The position numbers were made by a program, and so were the translations under genes. A stretch of 64,000 nt of DNA from Akebia trifoliata (lineage: Eukaryota > Streptophyta > Magnoliopsida > Ranunculales > Lardizabalaceae): NCBI GenBank assembly GCA_017979445.1, contig CM030715.1, positions 15,939,602 to 16,003,601 of the forward strand, read 5' to 3'. Of this stretch, positions 45,656-56,899 are shown one piece after another; the first letter of the stretch is position 1; each line of letters begins with the position of its first letter. A model generated the notes under the pieces. It saw nothing but the letters and a program-made list of their open reading frames with translations, was not told the origin of the DNA and ran no database searches.

Positions 45656-47181
45656 TAGTATCACAATAAACATAATATGATGTAGTATGGTAATTCGATT
45701 CTGTTTTGGTTCTAATCTAGTGGATCCGACCTATGTTGGAGAGATTAGAGACTTGTTATATGAATTAAGAAATTTTATTATTTATTCTTTTCATTGAAAA
45801 TATATTGTTTTCAAGAAATTTTATAGGATATTGGCAACCCAAGAATTGAACCAAACCAATCCAAATCGACCTTAGTTCGGTTTGATTTTATTCCGTTCTA
45901 ATGGAAATTCGGTTAAGTTATTGGTTCGATTCCAATTTTCCCTTGAACTTAACCAAACCCAGCCTAGTTGCACCCTATCTACACTAGAATCTTTGCTATG
46001 TTTTTTGGTATTATAAATTGAATTTGGCTACTGTGACTAATTTAGTAAGATTTTAAATCTTACTAAGGATCGTTGAGTCCATATGAACAGCTACGGATCT
46101 CTAAAATTTAAAATTAAAAACTAAGGGTAAATTATTATTTTTATTTGATAATTTTTGAAATTTTAAGATGTGTTTGTATGTCATAAGGTGGTGCGGTTAG
46201 AAAACCTTTTGTAAGTAACTTAGAAAATTGTATTCCTACCTATCAATAAAAAAAAGTTTTGTATACTCCGCCAACACACCACGTGAAGCACCCTACTGCT
46301 TATGAGACTTGTTGGTAGCGAATATTGGGATAACTAAAGTGATTGATGACTTCTAGAAATTATATGTGATTAGGCCGCGGGCAATCCTTAAATTACTCAT
46401 TAAAAAAACATATGGCCTAAAGATAAGTGTTGGCACTTTTTAGGGATTAGTACAATTTTTTTCTAGGGATTCAATTATCTTAGAAGTCCATAATCTCTCA
46501 AACGTTTGATAGCTAGAGAGCCATAACATTGGGATGAGACAAATGCTTTCTTTTTTTTTCTTTTTATAGGATACACAATATCAATTTTGTTATAAAAGTA
46601 CTTTTCTTACTTGGTAAGATTTCTAGTCTTATTATGGGTTGGTGAGCTCAAATAGATTACCACATTTGCTCTAGATTTCATTGAAAGACTCATATCCAAA
46701 AAAAATTTCAAAAAAAAAAATCATTTTGGAGTTTATCCAAGGTTTTGAAAATGGATGGCTACCAAAACTCCCGCCTAATTCCCAAATTTAAAATTAAAAT
46801 TCAATGGTGAATTTCTATTTTAAAAAAAAATTAAGTTCATGGAATTTTGTCCTCTACAACCTTATGGCATCGGATCATGTACTTGGATTTCATAATGTAA
46901 GTTCAACACCCTTATTAAGATTTGAAATCCTACTAAGTTAGTAAGGCTAGTCTAGTTCATTTGGTTATATAAGATTTTGAGTATTTTCAAAAATTACTCA
47001 ACCATTTTTTTAAAGATTTTGTAGCTATAATTTATGTTTTCGAAAACAAATAACCTACATCAATTCAATGTTATAAAGGTAAATTTCATCAAATGATCTT
47101 TATAATGATCCATTTTCATAAAACTATAATTATGAAATCAAATATATGACCATTTTTGTAAATATAAAAAATATGGCTCAC
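45656..47181. other. Unique AT-rich spacer between the two CACTA-like ends
   Basis: No gene recognised. A palindromic block TTAGTAAG...CTTACTAAG lies at 46051-46078, followed by GATCGTTGAGTCCATATG. A related block is at 46916-46985, and a third relative at 30590-30640. Confidence 0.6.
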
Positions 47182-48206
47182 TACAGGAAAAATCAGCTAC
47201 AGCAACAACTTTTAGTGACGGTCAAAGTTTGACCGTTGCTACACAGTCAATTATTTTGCGAAATCGGATCTCCTTACTCTGATCTCACACTCTCAGTGAC
47301 TCACTCTCTTTGTCTCTCGTCTCAAACTCGAAATCAGTCACTTACTCTCGTCTGAAACTCGAAAACAGTTTCTCTCTCTCTCTCGTCTTTACTAATCTCT
47401 TTATCTCTCGAAAACAGTTTCTTTCTTAAGCTTGAAAATGAAGCCTCTGTCTCTCTCTCATCTCATACTCGACAGAGAGCTTCTCTGCCTCTCTATCTAT
47501 CTCTCTCTCAAATGCGTGATGGCTCAATCTAACAGATCTGATTTGATCTCAGCCTCCCGAAATTAAGGTATATTTTCCTACATATTTTGTTAATTTTCTT
47601 TCCAATCGATTCTTAAACCCTAGATTTTCTACATATTTTGTTGATTTTTCTATATAATCCTAATTTCTATAGTGTTGATTCAAATTTTGGTTCGATTTCA
47701 AACAAAAATCCCAATTTTTATAATTTTAATTCAATTTTTGGTTCAGTTTCAAACCAAAACCCTAATTTCTCATTTTTATAGCTAACTAATAGTCAATTGA
47801 ACGAAATCAAATTTCAGGTGACCATCACTCTCCAATTCTACTTATTAAATCTGAGAACTCGCTCAAATTATCAAGTTGACTCTCAAATCTGTATTAATTT
47901 TTTATTTGCTTTAAGTTCTGATTAACTAAGCTTGTATGTAATGGGTAGAGGGAATAAGTTTGAAGTAAGTTTCATTTTGTAAAAGATTTTGATTTTTGTT
48001 GCTAGAAAAGGTATTTATGTTTGTTTCTTGTTTTATTTAGTGTTTCACTTTCGATTAGTGCATGCATTAGGTAAAAGATTTCCCTTAGGTTAGTCTCCTG
48101 TGTAGAAATACTAGATGTTCGACTACCCAAAACTTATTAACATCAAAGCAACCACATAGTTTAGGTAAAAAAATTAAAGTGCCAACTCCGTGGAGATTTC
48201 GAGTAG

Positions 48207-48395
48207 TTGAACGATACAGTGAATCCTCCTAGCACAAGTTCGGAGTATTCTAGCTCTTCAGGTCCATTTTCGAAGGAAAAGGTTAGTAGCGGTTCTTCAA
48301 GTTTAATGAGAGGAGGAAAAATTAAAATTACTATGGAGTTGGACATCGATGATTTTTGTGCTAATTTTGTAGGAAAGACAAATTTAAATAAGTAA
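48207..48395 (+). other. Serine-rich short ORF, unassigned
   Basis: 62 codons, starting TTG in place of ATG, reading STSSEYSSSSGPFSKEK, then SLMRGGKIKITMELDIDDFC and a stop. Could be one exon of a captured gene or chance. No family recognised. Confidence 0.25.
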
Positions 48396-48646
48396 TGTAA
48401 TAGTTTGCTATGATCATGTACGTACTCCTTGGCTTCCTTAGTCTTTTGAATTTTTTTTCCTAATTGAATTATGGTTTACTTCTTTTTAATGAATTATTAA
48501 ATTGGTAGATGTTTGAGTTGTTTGAGCTTTGGTTAAAATTACTGTTATTGTTTTGTTATTGTAACAGAAAAATGCAAGGAAACAAAAACAAATATAATTA
48601 GATTACATGGGTAGAATTTTTAAATACGCATCATTTTAGAGGTACT

Positions 48647-48765
48647 TACTTGGAGAGGATGCCTTCAACAATGCCTTGAGCTATAGGGTGATAAAAGTCA
48701 TAAACCTCTCCAATTTTACCAGGAATCAAATAAAAAATTAGTTCCAATCCTGATGGTAGGTAAGA
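48647..48765 (-). pseudogene. Candidate captured exon, unassigned
   Basis: The minus strand reads SYLPSGLELIFYLIPGKIGE followed by VYDFYHPIAQGIVEGILSK in one open frame, ending next to a GTAAGT donor-like site (48645-48650). Composition and phrasing look like real protein, but I do not recognise the family. The upstream side has no clear acceptor site. Confidence 0.4.
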
Positions 48766-49214
48766 AGAGAAGGATGTAAGAGATGTTATATTTGTAAGAG
48801 GTTATGACTGGCGTGTTGGCTTGGTCTATTGTCTATTTCACCATTAATAGAAACATTTTGTTTTAGAGATTAGCATTCTTTCTTCCTCTTTAGATAGTTC
48901 TAGGTTTATGGTAATATAAGTAACTTTTGTGGTTTGTGAAGTTAGATGGTACTAGTCGACAAAGAGTTATTGTTAATTAAGCTTCACCAATGAATTGTTA
49001 CATTACACTGAGAAACCCAAGACTTTTGTATGTATAATACTATTCGAAAATCAAATAATATTTATCATGCTTCTACTAATTTTCCTCTTTTTGGACAGAA
49101 TTATAGTCGTGACCTTGATTCCCAACTCATATAGAAGCTAATGGATCCATATAGAAGCTAATGGATCCAAATCACAATAGTTGCAATGTCATCTGAGGTT
49201 TTGTATATGGACAT

Positions 49215-50137
49215 GTTGACATGCATATCCATCAAACTAGTTCAGTGGTGAACTGGAGTGGTATACCATTTGTTATCGGGGTTTATGGGCTCTGTTATTC
49301 TAGGCACTCAGTGTTTCCAAATATTTACCAGTCCATATCTGATTGAACACAATTTAACAAGGCATTAATATTAAGGTATGAGTGACAACTTTCTGTCTTG
49401 CTGCACCCATTTTTTGTTTCTTATAAGGACTAATTTTCTCTTGCCATGCATCTTTTTCTTGTGTATTCTAATATATGGGGGGTGTTGCAACCATGGGATA
49501 TCTCATGTTTGGTTCGGGTACACTGTCCCAGATTACTCTGAATATGCCTAAGCATTCAATTGCTTCCAAAGTTGTTATATGGACAATTGTATGTATGGGA
49601 TTTTGAATTTTTTTTATGCTCACCCTAATGATGTTTTCATTTTTTTGGCACCTATTGAGTGGTTTTCAATTTTTTTCTTGTCGTCTTGTTTGCAGGTTAT
49701 CAACCCTTTCACCAAATATCCTTTTGATTATTAGAACTCCTAACTTATTGAAAATTAATGATGTTATTTGGATCATTTGTTTTCTTTTTCATTCTACTTT
49801 ACATCCTTAATATCCACCACATATGCGTTATTGATGAAATTTGATTACACAATTGACTTGAGGATGTTATACCATGCAAACTGGTCTAAAAAACTATTAA
49901 CATTCAAATGTAAACGAGCCTATCTTCTTTTCTCTCACTGGTAACAGTTCTAATTACATTAAATAATTGTCCCATGTATACTAATACAATCGCTTGTTTT
50001 GTTATTTCAATGTGGTAAACTTCTTTCGTTAGCATTTTCTTTCATCACTTCCCACATTAGTAAACTCAGTATTTCATGTTATTGCAATTTCAGGTCTTGT
50101 GATGGCCTTAATTGGTTCTCTATTCAATATCCTTGTG
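49215..50137 (+). pseudogene. AVT1-like vacuolar amino acid transporter, exon fragments
   Basis: Four pieces in order, with splice-like borders. Piece 1 (49215-49375): [33 protein letters not shown], stop, TQFNKALIL, then AAG|GTATGAG. Piece 2 (about 49466-49588): [16 protein letters not shown] then [20 protein letters not shown], then GTATGT. Piece 3 (49696-49720): after TTTGCAG, VINPFTKY, then decay and a stop. Piece 4 (50094-50137): after TTTCAG, LVMALIGSLFNILV, then GTAAGC. These are successive membrane segments of plant AAAP-family AVT1 transporters, which move amino acids across the tonoplast. N-terminal segments and the end of the protein are missing; the TGA in piece 1 stands where Arg is expected. 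Because introns are kept, the copy was made from DNA. Non-functional. Confidence 0.8.
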
Positions 50138-50976
50138 GTAAGCACACTCCTCTGTTCCATTTAACATTTAGTGCATGGTGTCTTCAGATGCCACGTCTGT
50201 ACATATATACTACATGTAGGGAAACCTTTTTCTATGTTTTGAATCTATTGTCATGGATATGCATGCCATCATGTCCATATACACAACCTCACATAGTAGC
50301 ATTGTCACATTTTATCTAATGTTTCATATAGAAAATGATTTCTAATACATGTAGGGAAATGGGACCCAATATTTTTCTGTGTTTTGCATCTATTGTCATG
50401 GATATGCATGTCAACTGCATTTATTGCTTGTATACACTTAGAATAACAATCATAAGTTTCTAACTCTGTCAAACTATATGTTAAATTAGGCTTCACCCCT
50501 CTATGATAACGTCTAATCCAATTTGAATGTGCTTTGCTACTAATACAACTGGTGCACATGTAACCAAGACACTCCATTTTCTCAAAAGTTGCCATTTGGT
50601 GTTATTGAAAGGATCACCAAATGGTTTGTAGATTGTTAAAACAAAGGTTTTCTTAAGGGTTGGTCAGATGGCAGAGTTAGATGCATAGAGAGCAGAGGTG
50701 CTTAGCAATGCAGCCAAATGTATTTAGTGGAAAATACGAACATATATTCCTAGAAAGTATTTAAGAAATTATTATTATTTTGGTATGCTCCTTAAATTTT
50801 GTAGGCTGACACACTTATTAGAAGGACATCATTATGATATTTTAGATAGCCCTATGCCTATATTGTTATTTTCTAGTAGCAACTGAGAAAGCATTGTAAG
50901 GAATTTGTTATCTGCTTGCCTCTATTTTTCTCATTTAGTTTTAAATTTTTTACTTATTTTCTAAAATGGTTCGTAG
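50138..50976. other. Spacer between the AVT1-like and myosin pieces
   Basis: No coding content recognised. A block of about 55 bp around ATTGTCATGGATATGCATG occurs twice (50240-50275 and 50380-50412), and an inverted relative lies at 49190-49235. Confidence 0.55.
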
Positions 50977-51181
50977 GAAGGCTGGACTGCAATCTGTATG
51001 AACAAATGAGGAGGTCAACGACTGCTGTGAAAATTCAAAAGAATTTGCGTAGATACCTAGCCAAAAAGGATTATACCCGGGTCTGGTTGTTTGTGCTTGT
51101 CTTGCAGATGGGTTTAAAGACAATGGCTGCTCGTAATGATTTAGATTCAGGAAGCAAAATAAAGCAACAATCATTATTCAG
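50977..51181 (+). pseudogene. Class XI myosin exon fragment (IQ motifs)
   Basis: A 205-bp exon with acceptor TTCGTAG before it and donor GTAATT after it. The single open frame reads RLDCNLYEQMRRSTTAVKIQ, KNLRRYLAKKDYTRV and LQMGLKTMAARNDL. This is the IQ-motif (calmodulin-binding lever arm) exon of plant myosin XI, an actin motor for organelle movement. The exon length fits the family. The third IQ-like part is diverged (WLFVLVLQMG). No motor, neighbouring IQ exon or tail was found in the flanks, so it is an isolated exon. It lies 840 bp downstream of the AVT1-like pieces on the same strand, although the two genes are unrelated. Confidence 0.85.
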
Positions 51182-52492
51182 GTAATTACTCGAGATATTT
51201 CAACAGTGCATCACAATAATGATTGTTTTCTATTCTTGTAGTTTGGAGGGAATGTAGATTTGAATTTCCTTTGATTTTGACACTTATGGTGCTAGGTAGT
51301 GCTTCGATCTGTTCTTGTGTTCCTTCCCAAGCTAATAGATGAAGGAGGACATTCGATTCCCAATACATACTATATCCTTTAAAAGAAGTGCATTTGAAAT
51401 TAGAACATAACTCTTAAATAGGAATGATTAAATAGTTTGTTCATTTTTTTTTTGTGTTATTTACTTTTTGTTTACAAATTCTTTCCCAAGAATTGCTCAT
51501 TGAGGTTCATTAGACACATTTATCTTTGTGAATGGTGTCCCTTGTCTGACGAGATTAGAGTTGGGCAAAAGAAATAATACACTGATGTTAAATGTATCTC
51601 TTATGCAATTATAGGGTTTTTTATGCGTTTTGAAGATGACAGTGTTGAGTCTACAAAGATGGTGAAACAATGGAATGTGAAGATCATCTCGGTAAGCAAA
51701 TGTTTTTTTAGACCTCCTAAAAAGGGGTACAACCGCACGAAAGGCGTGCTACTTGCTCCTCGTTAAATAGAAAGCTAGGATAGAACTCTAATAAGGACAT
51801 AAAATGAGACTGATAGGGTCTTGGAAAGGGAAAAACACTAAACAAGGTAAAAGTATCAATCGATTGCACTTCTCAAAGGAAGCCATAAAGGAATTGTATG
51901 CATAACATTGTTGCTACCGTTCATGTATATCCCTCTTCCGTTGGTCAACTCTTTTAGAGTCTGTATTTTTTTTCTATTGGTCTTATTCTTATTGTTCGCC
52001 TTGTGAGCGCATTTGGATCCATGATGGCAATCGCTCAGATGTTCCCTTAAACCAACACGAGAATGGACCAGAGGGAACTACAACATGGGGAATGTCTACA
52101 TCTCATTTCCGACGCTACTCTCCTTGGAAGAACAATTTATTCTATTTAGTTGGATGGATTGTTTAAGCAGGTTTGGTAAAGAGGGACAAAAGAGAGATGC
52201 TATCTATCAGTCCAAAGTAAATACTGGGGCAATTACTTAAAAGTACATTCTGTGCAACAACCCTTCCTATCTTATAGAAAAGGTCCCATGATCTTGAACT
52301 GTTCTTACCTGAGATCATAAATCCCAAGTTTGTCTATGAAGAGCAGATATAATTGTATTTGTATCTATAATGGATTTCTTTTGTGCAGTAGAAAAACTAA
52401 TTAAGCAATTATAATACTTTGATGAAATTTAATTAATATCAATTAATTAAAGATTATCTTGCTCTTGTTTTCATTAACCTTTCTAATAAAAG
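51182..52492. other. Unassigned sequence after the myosin exon
   Basis: An exon-like block at 51615-51694 (after ATTATAG, before GTAAGC) reads FFMRFEDDSVESTKMVKQWN in one frame, family not recognised. 51715-52260 is less AT-rich and looks different in style, but no gene could be named. Confidence 0.4.
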
Positions 52493-53061
52493 TGTAGACA
52501 CCCTATTTTTTCTTAAGTTGAGCTTGAGTACACCAAAAACCTTTCAAGAAGGGGCTCAACCCAAAAAAATTCTTAGAAGGGTTCAAAACTCCATTTTCAA
52601 ATCACTACGAGGCATGAAGGACATTTAAAAAAAATGCTTAATTCTTTGCCTACCCAAGGGTAACCCATGGCAAGAAGAAGTTTTTGCCTGATCTAAGGGT
52701 TACCTATAGTCAGGCATAATTTTTGCTTGGTCCAAGGGTAACCCACAGCTAGGAGCAATTTTTGCTTGGTCAAAGGGTGACCCATGACCATACATAGATT
52801 TTGTTCAGGCCTTGGTTTACCCAAGGCCAATTCTATTACAAACTTATGTGTGTTCGAATTTGGTTAAGATAATTACCCTTTAACTCATTCCTTAATTTTC
52901 CCATAAGAAAGTTCCTTCATTTTACTCTTTTTCCATCCTTTAATTCTTCAATAAACCCACCATTATGGTCTTTTTGTAATTTTCATATTCTTCCAAGAAA
53001 GTCCCTTGGTCAAATTGGTCCCTACATAAGTGTAATTATTACCCTAACCCTATATTGTTAG
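52493..53061 (+). repeat. Truncated LTR, plus strand
   Basis: Starts TGTAGACACCCTATTTTTTC, the Tat LTR opening, and runs until the LTR of copy B begins at 53062. B probably inserted into it; GTTAG at 53057-53061 is the candidate target site. Confidence 0.6.
52645..52830 (+). repeat. 38-39 bp minisatellite, about 4.5 copies
   Basis: Units start at 52645, 52683, 52722, 52761 and 52800. Each runs TTTGCYTGRTCNAAGGGT, then RACCCA and a variable end with ATTT. Confidence 0.85.
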
Positions 53062-55230
53062 TGTAGATATGAGAATGTTCATTTTTGAATCTCATTGCTA
53101 CGTTGTTTGGAGTTGCCACCATTCTTTTATAAAAATGTGTGTGAATAGGCACCCGAATCAAATTTTGTTTACAAAATCATTTTCATGGCATTGTAGTGAC
53201 TCTCATTAATGAAAAAGGCATGGTCTACCTAAGATGTAAGTAAGGGGATTCAGTTAGAGAATGAGAAAGGTGTTAACCACCCCATTCTCTCTACCTAAGG
53301 TGGTTACCTTTAGATTTGGTCATTTTTGAAAAGATTGACATAACAAAAATGCATGAAATATATGAAGTGGGTGTGTGCACATAGTGAATGTATTCCTTTT
53401 CGAAAGAGAATTTAATGTTAGGATTGACATGAGGAATATCCTATGGAAGAATATATTCCATAGAGCCAACACGTTTTTGTATGAGTTGAAATGTTGGTTT
53501 AGGATTTTAGATAAATTTCATTGATGGAGTTTCCTTAGATCCACAACCTTAATGTATGCATGTTTAGCTAGAAATTTAATGTTTTAACCCTATAAAGAGA
53601 GTTACACAATTTTTCATCATAGCCAAGCAAGTGTGGTGTGTGTGCATATTGTACATTATGATGCATGAAATTAAAATGGGATAAAATGGGCTTCAACCTC
53701 CATATTTTTTACTAAACCGTCTCAAGCATTCCATGCCTAAGGTTGATATTCAAATTACTCGGGATGAAGGAGGGTTCTCCATTACATCCTAAGGCTTTCT
53801 AAAAAAGAAAAATGAGAAGGATAGAAGAAGAAAATGCAAGTATTAAAAGAAAATAAAAGGAAAAAAACATAATCTATACCCACCTTATCCCTTTGGAAGC
53901 CTTTAATGAACTTGACTTTGAGAGATGAACTTGAGAGTTGATGGATGTAGTTGAGGGTTGAATAAATTGGAGATTGAGAGATGGGGGCTTGAGAGCATGA
54001 ATTATTCATAAAAAATGAGGGTATTTATAGAGTTTTTGGAGAACTTTTAAGGATAAAGTGTTCTAACCCTAAAAATAAAGAGAATGGATATGAGGTTTAT
54101 GCTATTTCTTTTTGGATTTTTCATTTGTAAGAGGGTAAAGATGACATTTGTAAAGAAACCTAAAAAATATGCTTTGATTTTTGATTTTTTAGTAAATAGA
54201 GGTGATAGAACAAAAAATACTTTTAAGAGGGTGAGTAGGGGGTAACATGTGTAAAGATGGAGTGGTAGGTAAAAAGTAGACATTGGTTCATTTGTAAATA
54301 ACTCATAAAGTAAAGGTAGAGTATATTTTTGAAATGGACTAATAGGAGAACAAATGTATTTTTGGGAGAGTGAGTAGGGGAGTGACATGTGTAAAGGTGG
54401 AATGGTAGGTGAAAAGTAGACCTTGGTTTATTTGTTAATAATTCATAAAGCAAAGGTGGGAGAGTAAAAGTACTTTTGGGAGGATGAATAGGAGAGTGAC
54501 ATATGTAAAGGTGAAGTGACATGTGAAAGTAAATTTTGGTTCATTTGTAAATAACTCATAAAGTAAGGGTGGATGTATATTTTTTAAATGGACTAATGGG
54601 AAAACTCCATGTATGTACTTGAATATTTTCATTTTTTGAGGATATGATTAGAAGTTCTCTAAACTTTATAGATTATTACCAAAGATCAAAGAATCTTTTT
54701 GGTTTGACTACACTTTTTGAGAAGGGTATTCTTGGATTTTTACAAAGGGGAGTTGACTCTCCAATTAGATTAAAACATTGGGTATGGTGGGCTTGTGGGA
54801 GATCAACATGTTTCATCTTTTGAGGGGTGTGGGAAAATGGGCTTAAAATGGACTTGGTATTGGGTTTAGGGGATGGACTTAGCTTATGGATAATAGGTAT
54901 TATGACTATGGACTTAGTTTATAGATAATGGGTTTGAAGATGGACTTGGTTTATGGATAATGGTATTATGGACTTTGGGTTAAGATATGGGTGATAGAAC
55001 GGTTAATGGAGAATGGATATGGATCAAGATTGGATCATGAAAGTGGTATGGAATTAGATTGGATTAAGGACAAGGTTAAGCATGCAAAATTATATGACAT
55101 GATGCATGTATGCATGAAAATGATATCCAGTGGTAATGCGGGCCCGTTGAAAGGCTTGAGTTCTTAATTGAAATGAATTTGTGAAAATTTGAATTTTCTT
55201 AATGGGTTCGTGCAAATTGGGGTTTTTACA
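53062..55230 (-). repeat. 3' LTR of copy B
   Basis: 2169 bp from TGTAAAAACCCCAATTTGC to CTCATATCTACA on the minus strand. A TATA box (TATAAATA, minus) lies at 54022-54029, and GAATGGTGGCAACTCC lies near its end. Blocks around 54230-54560 repeat one another (three or four copies of a roughly 125-bp phrase with 'gtgacatgtgtaaaggtg'). Confidence 0.85.
54230..54600. repeat. Tandem repeats of about 125 bp inside the B LTR
   Basis: The phrases AACATGTGTAAAGATGGAG, GACATGTGTAAAGGTGGA and GACATATGTAAAGGTGAAG recur at 54244, 54374 and 54497, each followed by a 'cattggttcatttgtaaataactcataaag'-like stretch. The overlapping minus-strand frames read similar peptides for this reason. Confidence 0.8.
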
Positions 55231-55245
55231 ACTACCCCTCTTTGC
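55231..55245 (-). promoter_or_regulatory. Polypurine tract of copy B
   Basis: GCAAAGAGGGGTAGT on the minus strand, one base different from element A, directly before the LTR start. Confidence 0.8.
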
Positions 55246-55559
55246 TGAAGTTACTTGCAAAGAACTACAAATAATAAATTAGACCCTTATTTGCGCAAAC
55301 CCGAAATGATTTATTGCGAGATGATTGAAAACTTCGAATAGGTTGATTGAGTTTTTTTTTTACGTGTGGTTACCCAAGCATGGAGTTTGATAGGGTTAAC
55401 CTTTTGTGTAAATCCTTCTCTTCTTGGCATAAAACTTGTTTGAAGTCTTGGATAAAAAATTGATGATTTTTGAAAATGATTGATGCTTTAAATCATGTAA
55501 TGCAATATATTTTTTTTTCTTTTTCCCTCGTTGATTTTGAATTTCGAACTTAGTTTTCC

Positions 55560-55930
55560 CCTTCATGGAAGTTACGGGATCGTCTTGAGAGAACTTAGCG
55601 TAGTGTGTCGTCCTTGAGAGAGACTTGCATGATGGTATGATATTTGAGTATTTGGTGAGTTGTCATGCCTCGGATGTATAGAGAATTATCATTGACCAAG
55701 CTGCTTAGATCAAAGTCCTACAGGATAGACTTGATGCCTACTACGCTTCCCAGGGAAATGCTTGAGTGGTTCTTTGCTCGTTATTCCTTATTGTACCCTA
55801 TTTTTAAGAAGAATGATGTAGCACTATTTGAAATGAATGAAATAGGTTTTTTACGTAGTGGCCTCAGATATATCTACTACTTTCGAAAACTCTTGATTTT
55901 AAGAAAAGTCCTAGATTCTTCGTCATAGGC
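55560..55930 (+). pseudogene. Decayed antisense ORF of copy B
   Basis: Aligns with the 5' and 3' parts of the antisense ORF of A (38600-38650 and 38970-39080). GTTACGGGATCGTCTTGAGA corresponds to the ARG-rich RLRDRLERA part, and GGATAGACTTGATGCC to the RLDSFF part. The coiled-coil middle is deleted and frames are broken. Confidence 0.65.
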
Positions 55931-56899
55931 CAAAAATAGTAATTTTGGTGATGCATTTTTTTATTTTATATTTTAAAATATTGTCTTTGTCGAATAATTT
56001 ATGACAGATTAATGTTTGACAACTTTAAACATTAACAATCATGGTGCCTTTGCCAAATGTCGAGGATAAAAGTGTCAGCTAATCTTTAACATATTTAGAG
56101 CCATCCCTAAGACTAGGAGTTTTGACTGAGTTCCCTTCGTCGTCTCTGTTTGAACATTGAGGATTTCAAGATTTTTGTTGTTAACAGTTTACATATTGTA
56201 GGCCAGGAGTTATTTTTTTTTTGTTTATTTTTGTTTATTTTTTATTTTTTTCATTTTTTCCCCTGGTACTACTTACAATTTTCACCAGACCCGATTTTGA
56301 CATTTTTGTGCATTGATGCCCTTTCGAGTTTTCATCGTGCTGGTGGTTTTGATTTTGTCATAAACTAATTTTTTATTCACAGTGCCCTTGCGGGTTTTCA
56401 TCACGCCCTTTCAATCTATGCTTACTTTATAGATTTTCATTTTGAATACCTTCTCGGTTTCTCTATGCCTCTTGAGTTGTGACTCAAGTTGAGTTGTGAG
56501 ATCGAACACTCTATTTTTCTAGTGGCACTAGTTCTTGAGTTATAGATCTGGACTCCCCTCTCGAGTTCCTCTGATGATTTTCCTGGTGCGGTGACTCAAG
56601 TTGAGTTTTGAGATCAATGAATCTATACTTCAAGTTGCTTTTTTTTTCAAATATCCGATCTGATCTCCCCGCTCGGGTCTTCTAATGACTTTGATGACTT
56701 GAAATCCGAATTAAGTGACAAAATCAACTACACCCTGACGATGTTTTTCATGACATGCTTCCACCATCACTAAGTTACCTTAAATCATTCCTTGATCTTA
56801 GATTACTTTAAATAGAATGAAACGTAAGCTTAGGCTAGGGTTGCGAAAGGATGAAGAAAATCTAAATCTGGATTTATTGAGGGATAGAATGGACCTAGG
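55931..56899 (-). repeat. Copy B 3' region with tandem repeats
   Basis: Non-coding. Blocks with the GTTTTCATC and GCCCTTTCGAG core at 56275-56420 and two 110-bp units at about 56475-56700 match 39599-40048 of element A in order. Confidence 0.75.

Larger units (their letters stand above)
47182..52492 (+). mobile_element. CACTA-like DNA transposon carrying captured exons, right end missing
   Basis: It starts CACTACAGGAAAAATCAGC, a good CACTA-type terminus. Subterminal GACGGTCAAA and TTTGACCGTTGCTACA follow, then a CT-rich block (47270-47530). Introns-and-exons-like sequence follows, with pieces of at least two unrelated host genes on the plus strand (AVT1-like transporter at 49215-50137, myosin XI at 50977-51181) and one unassigned block on the minus strand (48647-48765). 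No matching TAGTG end was found before the LTR at 52493, so the right boundary is inferred and the gene pieces may lie outside the transposon. Confidence 0.45.

Noticed and set aside
51715..52260. Possible organelle-derived insertion
   Set aside because: The style differs from the surroundings, but no plastid or mitochondrial gene could be recognised by reading, so no claim is made.
54047..54632. Three overlapping minus-strand frames reading similar hydrophobic peptides
   Set aside because: The similarity comes from about 125-bp tandem repeats inside the B LTR; no domain or start signal supports coding.
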